Positions 1-13,687 are shown, counted from the first letter of the stretch. The stretch: 64,000 nt of DNA from Centropus unirufus (GCA_013397695.1 VYZI01000261.1:1019793-1083792); one strand, 5' to 3'. The notes: generated by a model from the letters alone, not told the origin. Translations and numbers: made by a program.

Positions 1-3000
1 ATTATGTGCTCTCTTCTGTATTATAGCTCCTTATATAAACATCCAGGACCACATTATCACTTTCTAATTGTAGTGGGAAGGGAGGGTTCATGTCTGCTGT
101 GACCCTCAGCCCTTTTTCAGAGCTACCACCTTCCATTTGGTGTTCATGACCTGCTTTCCCTCTTTCAGGTGAAACTTCGTATTATGTTATAATCAAAGTT
201 TTGTCTCCACATGCCCAGATAACAAGGTAATAAAAACCCTTATCTGAGAGTCTTGTTCTCCTTTTCTTTAATTCTCTATTTTTCAACTATGAAAATATAT
301 TTAGTTAGGAACAGGTACCTCATTATGTGTATTAGTTAGTGTATCAGTGTATTAGTTAGCCTAGTCTATCTTTAATCTGATTTGAGGTTCTAGGCATTAC
401 TGATTTTTAAGTAGGTAATACTGTTTAATGTTATCACAAGGTGTTTGAGTAACAATATAATAAACTAAAATAGTATCAGTTATCTCTCACAACTCAAAAT
501 GTAATCATGTAGGTAAGTGTACCTAGAAAAAAGTTCACTTATAGTAGAGATGCTAAGAGCCATTGGAGCCATGAGACACTGGACTAATCAGCAAACGTTT
601 TTTAAACCTTTATTTTAGTATATGAAAAAGTATATTCCCTAAGTCTATGGGGAGTATACATAAACTCCCATAATGTAATGTATGATTCACATCTTAGTTG
701 TCAAAAAAAGTAATGAAGATCTTTTGTTTAGAAATAAAATTACCTTGAGCAAATCAGTGAGAAAATAAGCTCCAAATTAACCTAGTATTTTTACAATTTT
801 TTTTCCTCAACCCTTTTCACTAAAGTGCTTAATTTTAAATGGATAGTTGAGTTGCACGGAACACAAGAAGGCAAACATTATACTTGACTGCTCTCTCAAC
901 AGTTTGACGACCTGAGGTTTTAAAGGATTGGGAATGGGAGAAGAGCATTCTGTCACATAGATTTAGACTCTTGACCAATGTACCTTTAAAATCTTTGGGC
1001 TCCTTAAATGCAGTGGGGAGGATTAAGCAAATTATACAGTCTGCTGCATATTACAGAGCGGCTGAAATATCTGTGGTGAGCACTGATTACAGAAGGACTG
1101 ACAAAAAAGTGATATCCTACATTAGGTACCTTAAGAAAAGAGTTATTTAAAGTTTGGTGGAATTAGATGATCACTCCTACAGAATGCAGAGCACCTTTCT
1201 GTCTCCCTGAGAATAAAGAGAGCTTGTTCCTTTGCACATGTAAAGCCGTGGACACTGGCCCTGCAAAGTGCTGAGCATCTACAAGTTGTCTTCACCTATA
1301 TTGTGAAGTTTGTCACAGCTTCTAGGTGTCAGGCATCTATTCTGTTCACATCTGTTTTCTTCAGCTGCACAGTGAATAAACTTATGAAGAATTCTATTTA
1401 CGAGTAATTATGAAAATTAGGAATATTTGTTTTGGCTAGACTCTACTTAGAATATACAGAAAGCTGTAGATAAAGCTTTATGTTGGAATTATTCTTGTAA
1501 TACCTCAAGAGTCTTGCAGGGCAGAAGCAACACAGGAAGACAGAAATTATTAAGACAGAGGAACTATAAGATGAGGAGAAAGTGAGAGTTAGCAAGGGTT
1601 CACACACAACATAGCTGGAGCTCATCATGGTGTCACAAATGACATTTTAGACAAAACTTGTATTTAAATAAAAGTGAAATGTAATGGAGTTCACTAATAA
1701 GGTCATGCTATTACTTACTACGAGGAGAAAGTGAAAATTGGGTTGTAAGTGATATGAAGAGTTTTGCACAGCGACTGGTGATGCAGAAACGTTAGAGAGA
1801 CTCTCCTGTCAAGGGATGCAAAAATCTTCCCTTTGCTGTTCAAACTCTTCTTTCAGAGATGAGTTTAGGTGCAGCTAGATCCAATCCTAATCCCAGACTT
1901 GGTTGGACTGTTTCGGGCTAAGAGAAAGAGAGGGCAAAGACAGAGGGTAAAGGAGGATTGTAAGTATCGTTAGCTGAGGGATTTTGTGTTTGTGACTGAT
2001 TCTCTGTATCAATTAGCTAAGATTTCAAAGTGTTATCTAGTTGCTCCACCATTTTTACCACCCAGCTAACAATTCTGCTGACTGCTGCTGGTGATGTCTG
2101 CTGACTTCTGCCAGGTGTCCATTCACTCCTAAGCAAGGATGCTAGGTTTCATGAAGCAGACTCTCACCATTTTTCTTAAGATAATTAAGTTAATGGAAGG
2201 ATATAGCAGTATAGTCGACTCCGCAGGGAGGGGCTGACATGAATCAAGAAATGCTTGGGTAATGCAATCTTTACAGAATATTTACCTGACCCTCTCACAC
2301 GATGGTTCAATCCAGGAGTAATTATGAGTCTGGGGTCTTCTCATTCTTCATGGGATTCCTCCACTTTCTTTCAGACACCTCATTATCTTGTCTTAGTGCA
2401 GCTGGTGGTGATGATTTGTGTCCTTGAAGGTCCTGTATTTTTGTGTTTTCATTGATTCTGGAGACCATGTTTTGACTATATAAGTTTTATACATTGGGAA
2501 AGTTTTTAAATGGAAAATCCTGGGTTGTGGCATTGTGCTTCAGAGCAGGTCTTGCTCCTCATGATAAGAAAACGAAGAAACAACTTAGTAAATTGCATAA
2601 TATCATAAATCTAAATTATTTATTATATTTAAAGTGTTACTTATTTAGGCTAAAAAGCTAATCCTTTTTAAAGAGGAGAGGATGCAGCAGTCATCCAGGG
2701 AGTACTCAAATGGGGCTCACCAGCAATCTGTGATTGGTAAAAGAACTCATTGCTTTGAGGAGCACCCTTGAGAGGTCTCCTAGTGCAAGGGGAGATCATT
2801 GCCATGCAGCCACCCTGCCCAGCTGGGAGAGGTAGAAGATTTGTTTAGTCTGTCATATTTAGAGGATGAGTGGTGACTCATAGTCAAGTTTACATATGAT
2901 TATAGGTGTTCTCTGCGTCTGTCTGCTTCTTACAAGTTTCCTGGTGGAATTCTTGGCCCAGCTACAGACAAGATTTACCTCCTCTGAAGCCTGAATCAAA

Positions 3001-5914
3001 CTGCTCCTGATTTGGTTAAAGGAGGGAGGTGGAATGTATCCATCACATATGGCCACAGAGATGGGCAAATAAGAACATTGGGCTAAGTGAAGGCTCCTAG
3101 TATATATATGTGTAAATTGTCCATTCTGTGGAGTGAAGCAGGGGGATTTATTTTCCTAAAAGGATCCATGAAAATATATAGTTTACATAAGAAAACTGAG
3201 CCATTATAGAAACTTAATGAATTTTATTCTCCCAGGAAAAAATAAAGTTTAATGAGTTGGGTGTGGATTTGAATTTAAAATTTCCCAAAGGTCTTTGAGT
3301 ATTCAGTGGTTTTCTGTGGGTGTTTTCAAAAAAATAGAAAGATTCTAATATATGTCCAGAACTCCACTCATGCAGACACTCACTTCCAAAAAGTTGACCA
3401 AAAAAACCCCAAAAATACAAAAGTTAAATCTAATATAAAAGTAAAATATCCAGCCCAAATTTTAGCTTCCAGACAGCATGGATTTCTTTGAAATATAGTC
3501 TTCCATGTATGAAAGTCTGCTGAAACATTTCTGACTCAGGGGTTGAGGAAAGTTTGTGTTTGTCAATTAGGCTTTGAAATGTAGACTTTTATATTCAGGA
3601 CCACGATATTATGAATCTAATTTTGCTATCAGTTATGCTTGTGAAATTCCAAAGGAATTATAATGAACAACATCTCTATTCTACCAACATATTTAACCCA
3701 GCTACTGTAATATTACTAGGTGTGAGTTTGAAATGCACAGAGCAAATTCTGGCAGGGGAAGCCTGGGTTGAGATTGTACTCAGAAGTTTGCTAAATATTC
3801 ACAACATTCAATTTTTTAATTCCTTATGAACTGTGTGAAAGAATGTGATGTAATTAATTGGGATATTGTACATATTACATGCTTCTAAGGACTTCTTTTG
3901 TTTGAAAGCACTCATCAAGCTTAAGAAAAATTGTTGACAGCTCATTTCTTCTAGAACTTAAGCAGGTGGTAAATTAATAGCTTTGAGTGGGGCTGCCATG
4001 GAGCATGAAAAGTTATGACTGGTGTCAGTCCAAATTACTGTCTTTAACTGCACATAAGGCAGTGAAAAAACATTAGCTCTGCAGTAAACATGGGTTTAGC
4101 CAGCAAAAAGGGATTTTATAAGGTTTCCTCAAGCAATCTTCAAAAGGTCATTCTTTACATATGTTCCAGCCTTTGGTAGCATTTTATAGCTATTTGTTGT
4201 TGTTCTAAATCTGTCGCTGTAACAATGATCTCATTAGCTAAATCAATGGATGTAGAACATGTTGCGATCATTTTTTTAGTGGAACTCAGAGGGAAGAAAA
4301 TGCAGATATTGTAAATGCAAGCTAAAACACAAAGGCTAATAATGCATGCATTAATGGCTGGCTTTCAAGAAAGGAATAATATTCCATTTGTAGTCTCACT
4401 GAAGTTTAGCTTGTTTGCAGAAGCTCTAAGATGTAGAAAGAGGAAAATCTACCTCATAAATAATGTGTGCTTGAGATCATCCTCTAGAGCTAGCATGTAG
4501 ATGCTCACAGATTAATTATATCACTAACTTACAAAACACAGTGATATGCAGGCTCTCACTAAGGATTTCATTTGAGTCTGACCTAGCTCATGAACTGTAT
4601 ACAGCAATTCTCTGTGAGTTCTAATTGTTGCACGACAGCAATTAAACAGTGTGGACAATGGAACCCACCTGCTTACTTCTGTTAACCATGACCTCCTTAT
4701 CCCTTCCAGCTAGTATCCTAGCATGAACGTTAATTGCAATCATGTTTCTTCGACATCTGCTTTCTGGACAGCCTCACTCAACTGAATCAGCATGAAGCAA
4801 GCCTACTTCTTTCCAGACCTTTTTTGCCTCTGATTTTTATATTGTGATTGTTGCTACTTACTAGGAATTAACAGCAAGGTAGATACACTGGATAGAGAAT
4901 CAGTTACATGACGGATTTCTGTCTGTAGAATTGGCCACGTTGGAACAAGTCACTTTTGCATATGCTATCCCTCGATGTCTGGGCAGCTTCAGAGAAAAAT
5001 TCCATCTGCATACACCTTCCAGTATACAAAGATCTAATTCTCTAAATGAGTGGCTGTGAGGAAGGCAGCTCAGTTTCACAGAAATGCCTGAGTGGGATTA
5101 ACTGATCTTAACATCAGAAATAAAAAAGCACATCTGTGTGTGATTTTTGTAGAACTGGAGCCAACATCAGACTCACTGAGCATATATGTAAGGTCCCTGG
5201 GAGTGCTTGAAACTTACAGGAGTGTGACTTAAAAGAACAACAAGCTTTTAAAGGAAAAGAATAAACACTTGAGGGCTTGTATACAGGCTGAAGGTGAAAA
5301 ATCAGAAAGGTTTGAAGCTAACATATGAGTCTGGCTGGGCCTCCTTCTAACACCTACTGTATTTTATAAATATGTGATATATATTCTAATGAAGAACTAT
5401 ACTATGATATTAATATATTAGTGATGCTCAAAACAGTCTAATGAAAATATACAGGCTTCTTGAAGAATGTACTGGAAACATTTTGTACTCTAACTTCAGA
5501 TAACTTGGTTAGCACTAAATCCAGTAACCTTAGAAACTCTTCTCCTTGTATACATACACAGAATAGAGAAAAACTTGACTCGGACAGGAATCTGCGACGG
5601 CAAAAACCAGGATGGATGAGAGAAAGATTGGAATATGCTGGTTGGAAAACCAAGGTTCTACTGCAGAGTCTACTTCTACTTCTACTTCAGAGTTGAGCAA
5701 GAGGAAAACATTCTAAGAATCTAACTATGACAATGACTTGATAAACATTAGGGCTTGCCAAGGACCCAACAAAGCTGAGGGTTTGTCAGAGATCCAGGAA
5801 AGACTGAGGTTGCCTGTTTTGTGGATTCATTCATGATATTGGGTGACTAAACACTTGCAGGGATTTATCTAAGAACTTGCAAAACTGTATGGGTTAATAT
5901 CAATAAGGCAAATT
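1..5914. other. Unique AT-rich noncoding DNA
   Basis: No frame longer than about 78 codons is present, none resembles a known protein, and stops are dense in all frames. No CR1 tail, microsatellite longer than about 25 bases or structured RNA was recognised. The part from about 4200 to 4660 is listed separately as a possible regulatory block. A short direct repeat of tgtattagttag lies at about 327-360. Confidence 0.6.
4200..4660. promoter_or_regulatory. Candidate conserved noncoding element (motif-based)
   Basis: This is a dense cluster of homeodomain and SOX/POU-type words in otherwise plain DNA. A perfect 14-bp palindrome TAATGCATGCATTA lies at 4340-4353. Other elements are AACAATG near 4221, ATTAATTAT near 4512, and AATTAAACAGTGTGGACAATGG near the right end. 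Such clusters are typical of vertebrate developmental enhancers, but AT-rich DNA produces them by chance. Conservation cannot be judged from one sequence, so this is inference only. Confidence 0.2.
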
Positions 5915-5974
5915 AAAACAAACAAACAAACATACACACAAACAATCAATCAATCAAACAAACAAACAAAAAAC
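5915..5974 (+). repeat. (AAAC)n / (AATC)n simple repeat
   Basis: AAAC units are followed by a CA-rich step, then three AATC units, then AAAC units again. This compound imperfect tetranucleotide repeat of about 60 bases is an ordinary replication-slippage product. Confidence 0.85.
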
Positions 5975-6619
5975 CTAAACCCCTCAGGCTGGTGATTACT
6001 CACTTACTATTGTGAATATATAGAAAAATAAGTAGCAGTGTCACCGTCACAGGCAGGGTCCAGGAAGATACTATCCATGTCAAGAGCTCGGTTTCACTTT
6101 TAACCCTTGGATTGCAATACATCATCCAGGCTCTATATCTGTAAATAATATGATACTTATTAAGCACATTCTTACATTTTTGAACATTGAAAAGTGCTAA
6201 AAAAAAATAAAATAATTTTTTTAATGGGTTACTTGTTTCTCAAATACATATCATATAGGAGTGTGGATATTCTTACCATTGTTCCCAATCATGGCACGAA
6301 TGATTCCTTCCATGCCTCTCTCTTTTTTGTTTTAGCTGCACAAAATAGTAAATCAATCAGTTTTCTTCCAAGTTAACATTTTTCACTTCTCAAAATTCTT
6401 GCAGTTTTACCACATTATTCTCACCCTAGTTTGGCTCTTGTATATAGCATGTAGTACATCACCTATGCTAATTTCACTGTAGTCTTCTTCTTGTGCATTA
6501 AAAGGTGAAATAACTGTTTTACAGGACAGTTATTTCCCACTCTTAGAAGGTGCTACCATCTGGGGTCTCGGGAGATGTTGCTGGGTGCGAACAGCCCACA
6601 TGGAAATACTGTGAAAACA

Positions 6620-6634
6620 TTTTTTTTTTTTTTT
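6620..6634 (+). repeat. Poly-T tract (15)
   Basis: An uninterrupted run of 15 T is followed by a T-rich stretch. Nothing upstream or downstream looks like a SINE or a processed pseudogene, so it is listed as simple sequence. Confidence 0.8.
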
Positions 6635-8586
6635 GCTTTTTTTCCTTCAGAACTGAGAGGAGGAAATGCCTGTCAGGATTGTAGACATGTTTGTGAATTA
6701 ATGAACTGGATCAAAATAGATGATTACTTCATATTGCCTTCAGCTCTATAAGCCCTGATGTATGAATTTAGGTTAGTAATGCAACTACTAAGTAGCATCC
6801 AAATTATACTCATGTAGCCACATCCGTCCTGACATTCTAGGAACAAGTACAGGGTTTCCAAAGACCTATTTTATATTTTGCAGGAAAATCAGAGGGAGAG
6901 GACAATGAATATAGGTGTAACTCAAAAGGGAACACCTGTCACATCAAGTTAATACAGAAAGTTTAAAGATATCTAAGCGGTGCTACTTCACTAAGCAATG
7001 ATTCTTCTCTGGTTCCAGCCTCCCGCGGGATGGAATGCACCTAACTAAATGTACTTATGCCAACAAGTGACCCTAGGCTCATCTTGTGGTTGGTGGGCAG
7101 ATAATCAAGATACTTAATGGAGATTAGGACACAAGTTTCATCTGAAAGCAGATATTTACATTTGGTGAAATCATATCAAATCCTATTAACTATTTTGCTC
7201 TAATAACTACCTGACACATAAATACTTGTGTGACAGTTGTCATAGCTTGAATGAAAAATTCTACCCTGGAAAATGAAGGATAGGGAGATTTTAAAAGGTT
7301 CATGAACACTTCTTTCCTCATTTAATTCCTACATCATTCTTGCTAAAAATCCCATGAATTCAGAGGATATGAGACAGGGAAAATGTCAAATGCCCCACTC
7401 CCCCAGACACCCTGCTACTTTATATGATTGTAGTGCTACACCAAACAGTTCCATATAGTAAATCACTGAATTTAAAAAAAGGAGAAAAGCTTACTTTGTC
7501 TTCAAAACTTTGAAAAAAAGAGATTAAATTTTCATGTGTAAGGGCAAAATAGTACAAGTAATGAAAAAGCTACCCATAAAAATAATAGCAGTAGTACTTG
7601 GTCAGGAGAAAGGCAAGAAAAATATTTGATGCTACTTGATCATCTACTTTAACTATGTGAAGTTATCTACCATTCAAAGATGACTTAATCTAACAATTCA
7701 GTGCTAACTTTGTGTCTTTCTTACTATTGTGAGAATCTTGGAACTTCCCTAAAACTAAACACAGGTACCTCTGTAAAATCATCTGCTCTGACTTGAGAAA
7801 ATAGAAAGGTTTAAGAAAATCCATCTATAAAGGCAAAATCCAGTTAAGCCCTGGCAATAACTGACATGTTATCTCTTCACTTTTTTTTTTGTGTTCTGTA
7901 TGTGTCTGAGAGTAAACTGAATAGGGTAGAAATGGGAATGCAAACTCATATGTTATGGTGAATTGTGGAATGAGGATGAGAGATCTAGTAGACATTACTT
8001 AAAAAAAGGTGGACCCTGCTTTGCTCTATGCAGTGGGGCTTCTTCCCACCAGTCTATCTTCTAATTCATTGACTTAGTCTAGTTCTGTTACTTTTCCCTC
8101 ATCTTCATCTTTTCAAGCATTTTCCTTTGTTCACTTCATACATGGTTAAAATATTGCAGCAAATCAACCTTAACACTCTCTTCTTTTTCTCTCCCAGGTT
8201 CAGGCTTTTGCCTGCAGAGCTTATAGCTGTGATTGATGCCCCAGGTGTTGTAAAACCAGCAAAAGACTCTATTTCACTGAAGAGAAAAAATAAAAATGTG
8301 AATTACAGTATAGGCAGCATGTCCTCTTTGCTTCACCTTTAATCTAAGTTCTTTGATCAAAAGAAACTTCCTCTGAAGGTATTGTCAACCACAATTTCAC
8401 ATTACCTTTTATAATGACATCTAGTGAATGGACTTCTGTCTAAGTGGACCTGTCAGGAGTGTTGGAGAGCAGAAAGTGACTTCTTGATTACTTTTCAGTT
8501 TCCTGAAATCAATTACCCTAGTTGCAAGACGCAGTGTGAGTCGCTGGGTCCACGCTGTAAACAATGAGACAAAACAGGACAACTTC

Positions 8587-8632
8587 TCCCATTAATCATC
8601 AAGTATTGGAAGTATTTAAATGGAGTGTAATG
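8587..8632 (+). repeat. Copy A of a short dispersed sequence shared with 13214-13262
   Basis: The stretch cccattaatcatcaagtatt and its continuation through a ggagt-type segment ending in gtaatg matches 13214-13262 at most positions over about 46 bases. It does not match CR1. It may be a remnant of an unrecognised old interspersed repeat. A weaker resemblance continues from 8631 to 8675 against 30887-30935 (gatg-tgccaaagt and then tgcaa-ctc). Confidence 0.4.
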
Positions 8633-11093
8633 GGATGATGCCAAAGTAGAAATAGAGTAGGTTGCAACTCAAAAAGGTGACATCATCGTGTAATCCCTGC
8701 AAGTTTAGTTTTCTGTTTGTCATCATACTGGCTGGGGATAGGTTAAAATCAGAATTTACTCGAAAACTCTTTGGTTAGTTGACCCTGACTGGGAGCCAGA
8801 TGCCCACAAAAACATTTCTATTGCTCCTCTCCTCAACAGGACAAGAGAGTAAGAATAACAAAAGGCTCATGGCTTGAGGTAAGAACAGGGAGAGCTCTCA
8901 CCAATTACCATCACAGGCAGAACAGATTTGATATGTGGAAATCATTTTGTTACCAATCAAACCAAACTAGAGTAACGAGAAATAAAACCTAATCTTAAAA
9001 AACTTTCCCCTCACACCTCCCTTCTTCTTAGGCTTAACTTCTCACCAAATTTTCTTTCCCTCCTTCCCAGAGTGGTGCAAGGGGACAAGGAATGTGTATT
9101 GCAGTCAGTTCAGCACACCTTGTTTCTGCTGCTCTTTCCTCCTCAGGGGGAGGACTCATTATGTTCTTCACCTGCTCCAGCATAGAATCCCTGTTGTGGG
9201 AGACAGTCCTCCACAAGCATTTTCAATGTGATCCCTTCCAAATTGAAAAATTCCTTCAAAAAATTCCGTAGATACTGAAACAGCTATGCACACCCAGTTC
9301 CACAGCATGTCATTCAAGGTTCATAATTAAAAGAAGAAAAAGCAAGCTATGCATTGCTAAATTTCTTTCTAGTCCTACGTGTAGTTCATTGATTACTGGA
9401 AGATCAACATTTCTGAAAATGCTGTCTGGCATAATTAGAGACGGCAAAGTCTATGGGGGCTGAACTTCAGTTTACAGTATTGGGTTAATTACAGAAGTAA
9501 AACATGAAATACTATAGACCATGAATTGCCTCTGAATACCATAATAGAAAACTATATATTTACATTTTACAATGGAAAACAAACACAGACCAGTATACTA
9601 CCCATTTGAGCACAAGAAATAAAAATGGCTCTATTATATCAATAATACCTTATTGCTGATAGTGGACAAGAGCCAGTAATTAGGAAAAAAAACAAAAACG
9701 AAAAGATAAATTACTTAAGGTGATACTTCCCTAAGTGCTCTTCCAGTTTCCAGTTTCAGGATAGATGTATGATTTACAGGTGATTGTGGGGTTTCCTCAG
9801 TCCCACTGACCTCTTCAAAGAGTGTGAACTCAGACTCTCTCAGGCTGCAGGTGATTCTTTTCACCAAAGCATTATTGCTGAAAAGTATCACAATTGTTCC
9901 ATTTATTTTAAGTACACGAAAAAATGTAAAAAATATAAATATTCACATTCCCCAGGAATGAGATCATCTAAATATAAAACGTATACTGTGCCATAGAGGA
10001 GAGGAAGCTTTATAAAACAGTCACTACTGACATAATTTTGAACTCCATGTGATACATCAGTTCTGTATTGAGAAGTATCTGTTATTTATGACCAAAATGA
10101 TTGCTTAATCTCTCATCAGAGAAAAGGGTTAAAACCAGGTAATCGTGTAAGGTGGATCCAGGAATGATTATAATTTTACTTGAAAACTTTGAAAATACAG
10201 GAGTTTATAATCACACTTCCTCCTAGTTAGGCATTGAGCATAAGCATTGAGCATAGGCTACCCATCATGACTACAGAGGAAAAAAGACATAGACCAGGGT
10301 CTTCAGAAACAGGCATCTTAGAATGGAATAAATAACCTTCTGGAAGTACTCATTTATCTCTTCATTGATAGTAGTTTTTATACTAAATGATAATCCAGAC
10401 AGCTAACTTTTGGACAGTTAAGGTTAGGTAAGATTAATATCTCAACTTATGTCTCTGGAAAAAAAAAAAATTACACGCTCTAAATTTTATCTCTAGTATC
10501 ATAAAATCCAATTTAATGTTATATAATTTAATATTTTTGTGTCCATATTGTTTCAGATCTTGCTAGTAAGTTAATAGGTAATTTCTTATTTATTTAGAAA
10601 GCCACAGGTGTCAAACACAACCACACAGACACACTGACAAAACTAATAGCATTTGTTTTTACATGCAAACTACTCAGAATTTAATTTATTAACAGAAAGC
10701 AAATATTTATGTAAGTATAACACTACAAGATTCTTGATCTTCATTAAGTAAAGTGGGTTTAAAGCTCCTACCTCTTCATTCTTTAGTAATCTCCCTGTTT
10801 CCAATTTTTTACCATTTTCCAGTGCCTGAAGGTAGGAAGCTTACCTCTGCCATGAGAATATAAAATAAAATATAAGATTTTCTTTAAAACTGACCAGAGC
10901 TTCCAGGACTATTAGATCTAGCCTTTCAATCTGGCTGAGCAGAAACTCACCCATTTATAATCCTGATGACAGACAGTTTGTCCACTCTAATCATCATTAT
11001 AGTACCTGATCACTACCACAAATCTTTCTAGTATTAGATATAGAAAGATTATGCCTTTGATGTAATCTTTATATTTGAATAATAATAACATAA

Positions 11094-11170
11094 AGGAATT
11101 GACCTAGAGAATAAACAAAGAACTATTCTTAGAAGTTTTTTCCAACCTTAATGATTTTAGGGTTGTATGT
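11094..11170 (+). mobile_element. Degraded CR1 3'-end remnant
   Basis: The segment reads like the last part of a CR1 3' UTR. A diverged gaattgacctagagaa is followed by cttagaagttttttccaacc, ttaatgatttta and gggttg, compared with the usual CR1 ending of ggtc-ttccaacc, then -aatgattctatg. Nothing recognisable lies upstream, as expected for a short 5'-truncated insertion that has decayed. Chance resemblance is possible because the match is short. Confidence 0.4.
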
Positions 11171-13213
11171 TTCATTTAGGAAGGCAATCTTTGTTAGTAC
11201 ATGTATTCTGGCACAACATAGATCATCAAATTTCTAATCTAATAACTACTAATATCAAAGGGTGGTTAGGCTGGACCCTTAGACCTAAAGTAAGAATAGT
11301 TTTATATTACCTTGTCCTTCTAGAGTTCATCTAAGAAATATATTTATTTTTAATGGAAATAAGATTTTCTGTCAACTTAAAATTAGCTTGATTTTCTGAA
11401 TTCTGCCTGTTTATAAGCAAATGTGGAATAGATTCCTATTATCTAAATTGGTGATATATCTTGGTAGAATCAATTCTATTAAAGAACCATCCATTATCTC
11501 TCTGACTTTGCTTGGGAGTTTTTCACCCCCACAGAAGAAATAGAGAAGGATATGTTTGGAAAGTATTTTACCTTCTTACATTTTCATCCATACTTGGGAA
11601 TCATTGACTTCTGTCATTAACAGGAATACAGAAGAACACTCATTCTGTGTTACGGAAATGCACAAGTAGATGAGAGGGTCATCTGCATTATACGTCCTTT
11701 CCCTGACCTCTGCTCAGAGCTCAGCATAGCTTCTGCCCAAGTCATGTACATCTGTTATTTGGCATCAAATCCAGTGATTTGGGTAGGGGTGATATCTGGC
11801 ATCAGCAGGTAGGACTACAGTCAGGACACGAACACGTCACACCTCTTCTTGGTGTTACCCAGTATTCCTCGGTATGGATGCAACAAATCTCCATTAGGGA
11901 ACTAAGTCTCCTCCTACTTTAGCCTGCCTGGTTTGAGGACAATTACTGTAGTTCGGTTGCTTTACAAACAGTTCACCAGGGCAAATGTAATTGTGACTCA
12001 TTCATTCTTCCTAAAGTAGCAAATGGTGTGTCAATGTGAGCTCACACTCATCCATTTGACTCTTTTGCCTATGGTAAGGACAGTGGTGGCAGCAGATCAT
12101 AGCTCCATCTCCCATCCCTTACTTTCCTCTATTTCCTCACCTATACAGAAATGCACTAAACACAAAGACTTCCTTTATCTTCAAACATGGAATCAAGACC
12201 TAGTGAAATTCTCCTCTTGCTCAAATGAAAATGAATACAGTTCGTCCTTCTCTTCGATGTCCCAAAGTTACAGGCATAACCAAGCCAAAGCCTTGTTAAA
12301 AAATAACGGTAATAGTAAAGAACAATAAAAATGGTCAGAATAAGATTTGCATTTGTCCACAGTATTATATTAAACCCAAGGCTGCCACTTGTAAGTAAAT
12401 AATTCAGGATATTTTCCCATGATGGAATATCATTGTTCATACTGCTCGATGCCGAGATATCTATATCAGCAGTGAGGTGTATTTTCTAAGGGAGTATGAT
12501 GCTATATGCCTAGGAAGTGCAAAGCAGACAGTACCTGCAGCAGCACATAGCCAAGAAGCTGCTGATTTGTTCAAGTGTCCTAGACTATATCTTGGGAGTC
12601 TTGGAGTCATGCCAAACTACCTAGCAATAATTGTAGCAGTCATCTGCGAATAGTTATATCTGGCAGCATATTAGTAGTTCATTTTATTTATTGTCTTCCT
12701 ATATTATTAACAGTACATCACAAGGCTGGAAAACTTTTTAAGCTCATATTTTAAAGGAAGGGTCCTTAAAGCTGAGCCTTAAAACTAGAAATTTGGCTTA
12801 TGCATTTTCCTCAGTCATGTCAATATATACTTCTGATGTTATTGTGTTGCAGAGCTCTCATTCATGCAATGACAGCTTTGTCTCCTCAATGACAAAGCTG
12901 GCTTTTAAAATGATTCACTGCAATCAGGCTCAAGATGTTTCCAAGACAGGCCCCAAGGTATCTCCAAAAGTTGTAGGGAAGTTTGACAGGTTGCTTTATT
13001 TTGTTTTGTTTGGAAATAATGCTCAGAAATCACAGTAAGCAGTGATGGCAAGGAAGAAAATTCAACTTCAGACAGGTTGCATTGTTTGCTTCTGTAAACA
13101 TCCACAAAGAAACAGCTATCAGGATCATCAGGCACACACAAAAGCTCACATGGGTTCTTATACACATAGCAGGAATGAAAAAAAATCCATTTTTATGTAC
13201 CACATATGATATT

Positions 13214-13262
13214 CTTTCCATTAATCATGAAGTATTGGGAGTATTAAAATGGGAGAGTAATG
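13214..13262 (+). repeat. Copy B of a short dispersed sequence shared with 8587-8632
   Basis: It contains ttccattaatcatgaagtat and then a tgggagtattaaaatgggag segment ending in agtaatg, colinear with the copy at 8587-8632 with only a few substitutions and a one-base shift. Flanks do not align. The source family is not recognised. Confidence 0.4.
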
Positions 13263-13669
13263 CCCTTGAGCCACATTCTTTGACTATACTGTCTATAAGT
13301 AATGTATTTCCCTATGTATCCTTGAGAAGGTAAAACTAAGATACCTGTAGTCCTGAGATATTTTCCTCCTAAGCTCAGTGTTCAAAGATTTAGCTCAATC
13401 TCAAATAGATTCATCTTATGAATGGCATTATAAATATTGATTCAGCCTATTGATTATCTTTTATATGTGATATGGCTCACTGCCAAGACAAAAGTTGGAA
13501 GTACTTTAGGGGTAGAGCACATATTGTTCTCTACCACGCATACCACCCGTTGTTGTTCTTTAAATGGTAGTTCTCTGTCCTGAGTTTAAACTCCAAATAT
13601 TTTGCTACACCTTGCAAAATGGATAATAAAGAGACCAAAATATGTTCTTTCATATTGACTTATTATAAA

Positions 13670-13687
13670 AATAAGAGATCTCTTATT
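13670..13687. repeat. 18-bp perfect palindrome
   Basis: AATAAGAGATCTCTTATT is its own reverse complement. The TTATAA-type words on both sides extend the imperfect symmetry. It could extrude as a small AT-rich hairpin. No protein-binding role can be assigned. Confidence 0.7.

Larger units (their letters stand above)
5975..11093. other. Unique AT-rich noncoding DNA
   Basis: No recognisable gene or interspersed repeat was found. Local items are a T15 run at 6620-6634, a CpG-containing palindrome TCCCGCGGGA at 7021-7030, a possible terminal exon at 8198-8342, the sequence word at 8587-8632 that recurs at 13214-13262, a short duplication of gcattgagcata near 10231-10257, and an A12 run at 10459-10470. 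Confidence 0.55.

Noticed and set aside
12023..12440. Overlapping 101-codon plus and 94-codon minus frames
   Set aside because: Mutually antisense, Ser-rich or hydrophobic by composition, and without family resemblance.
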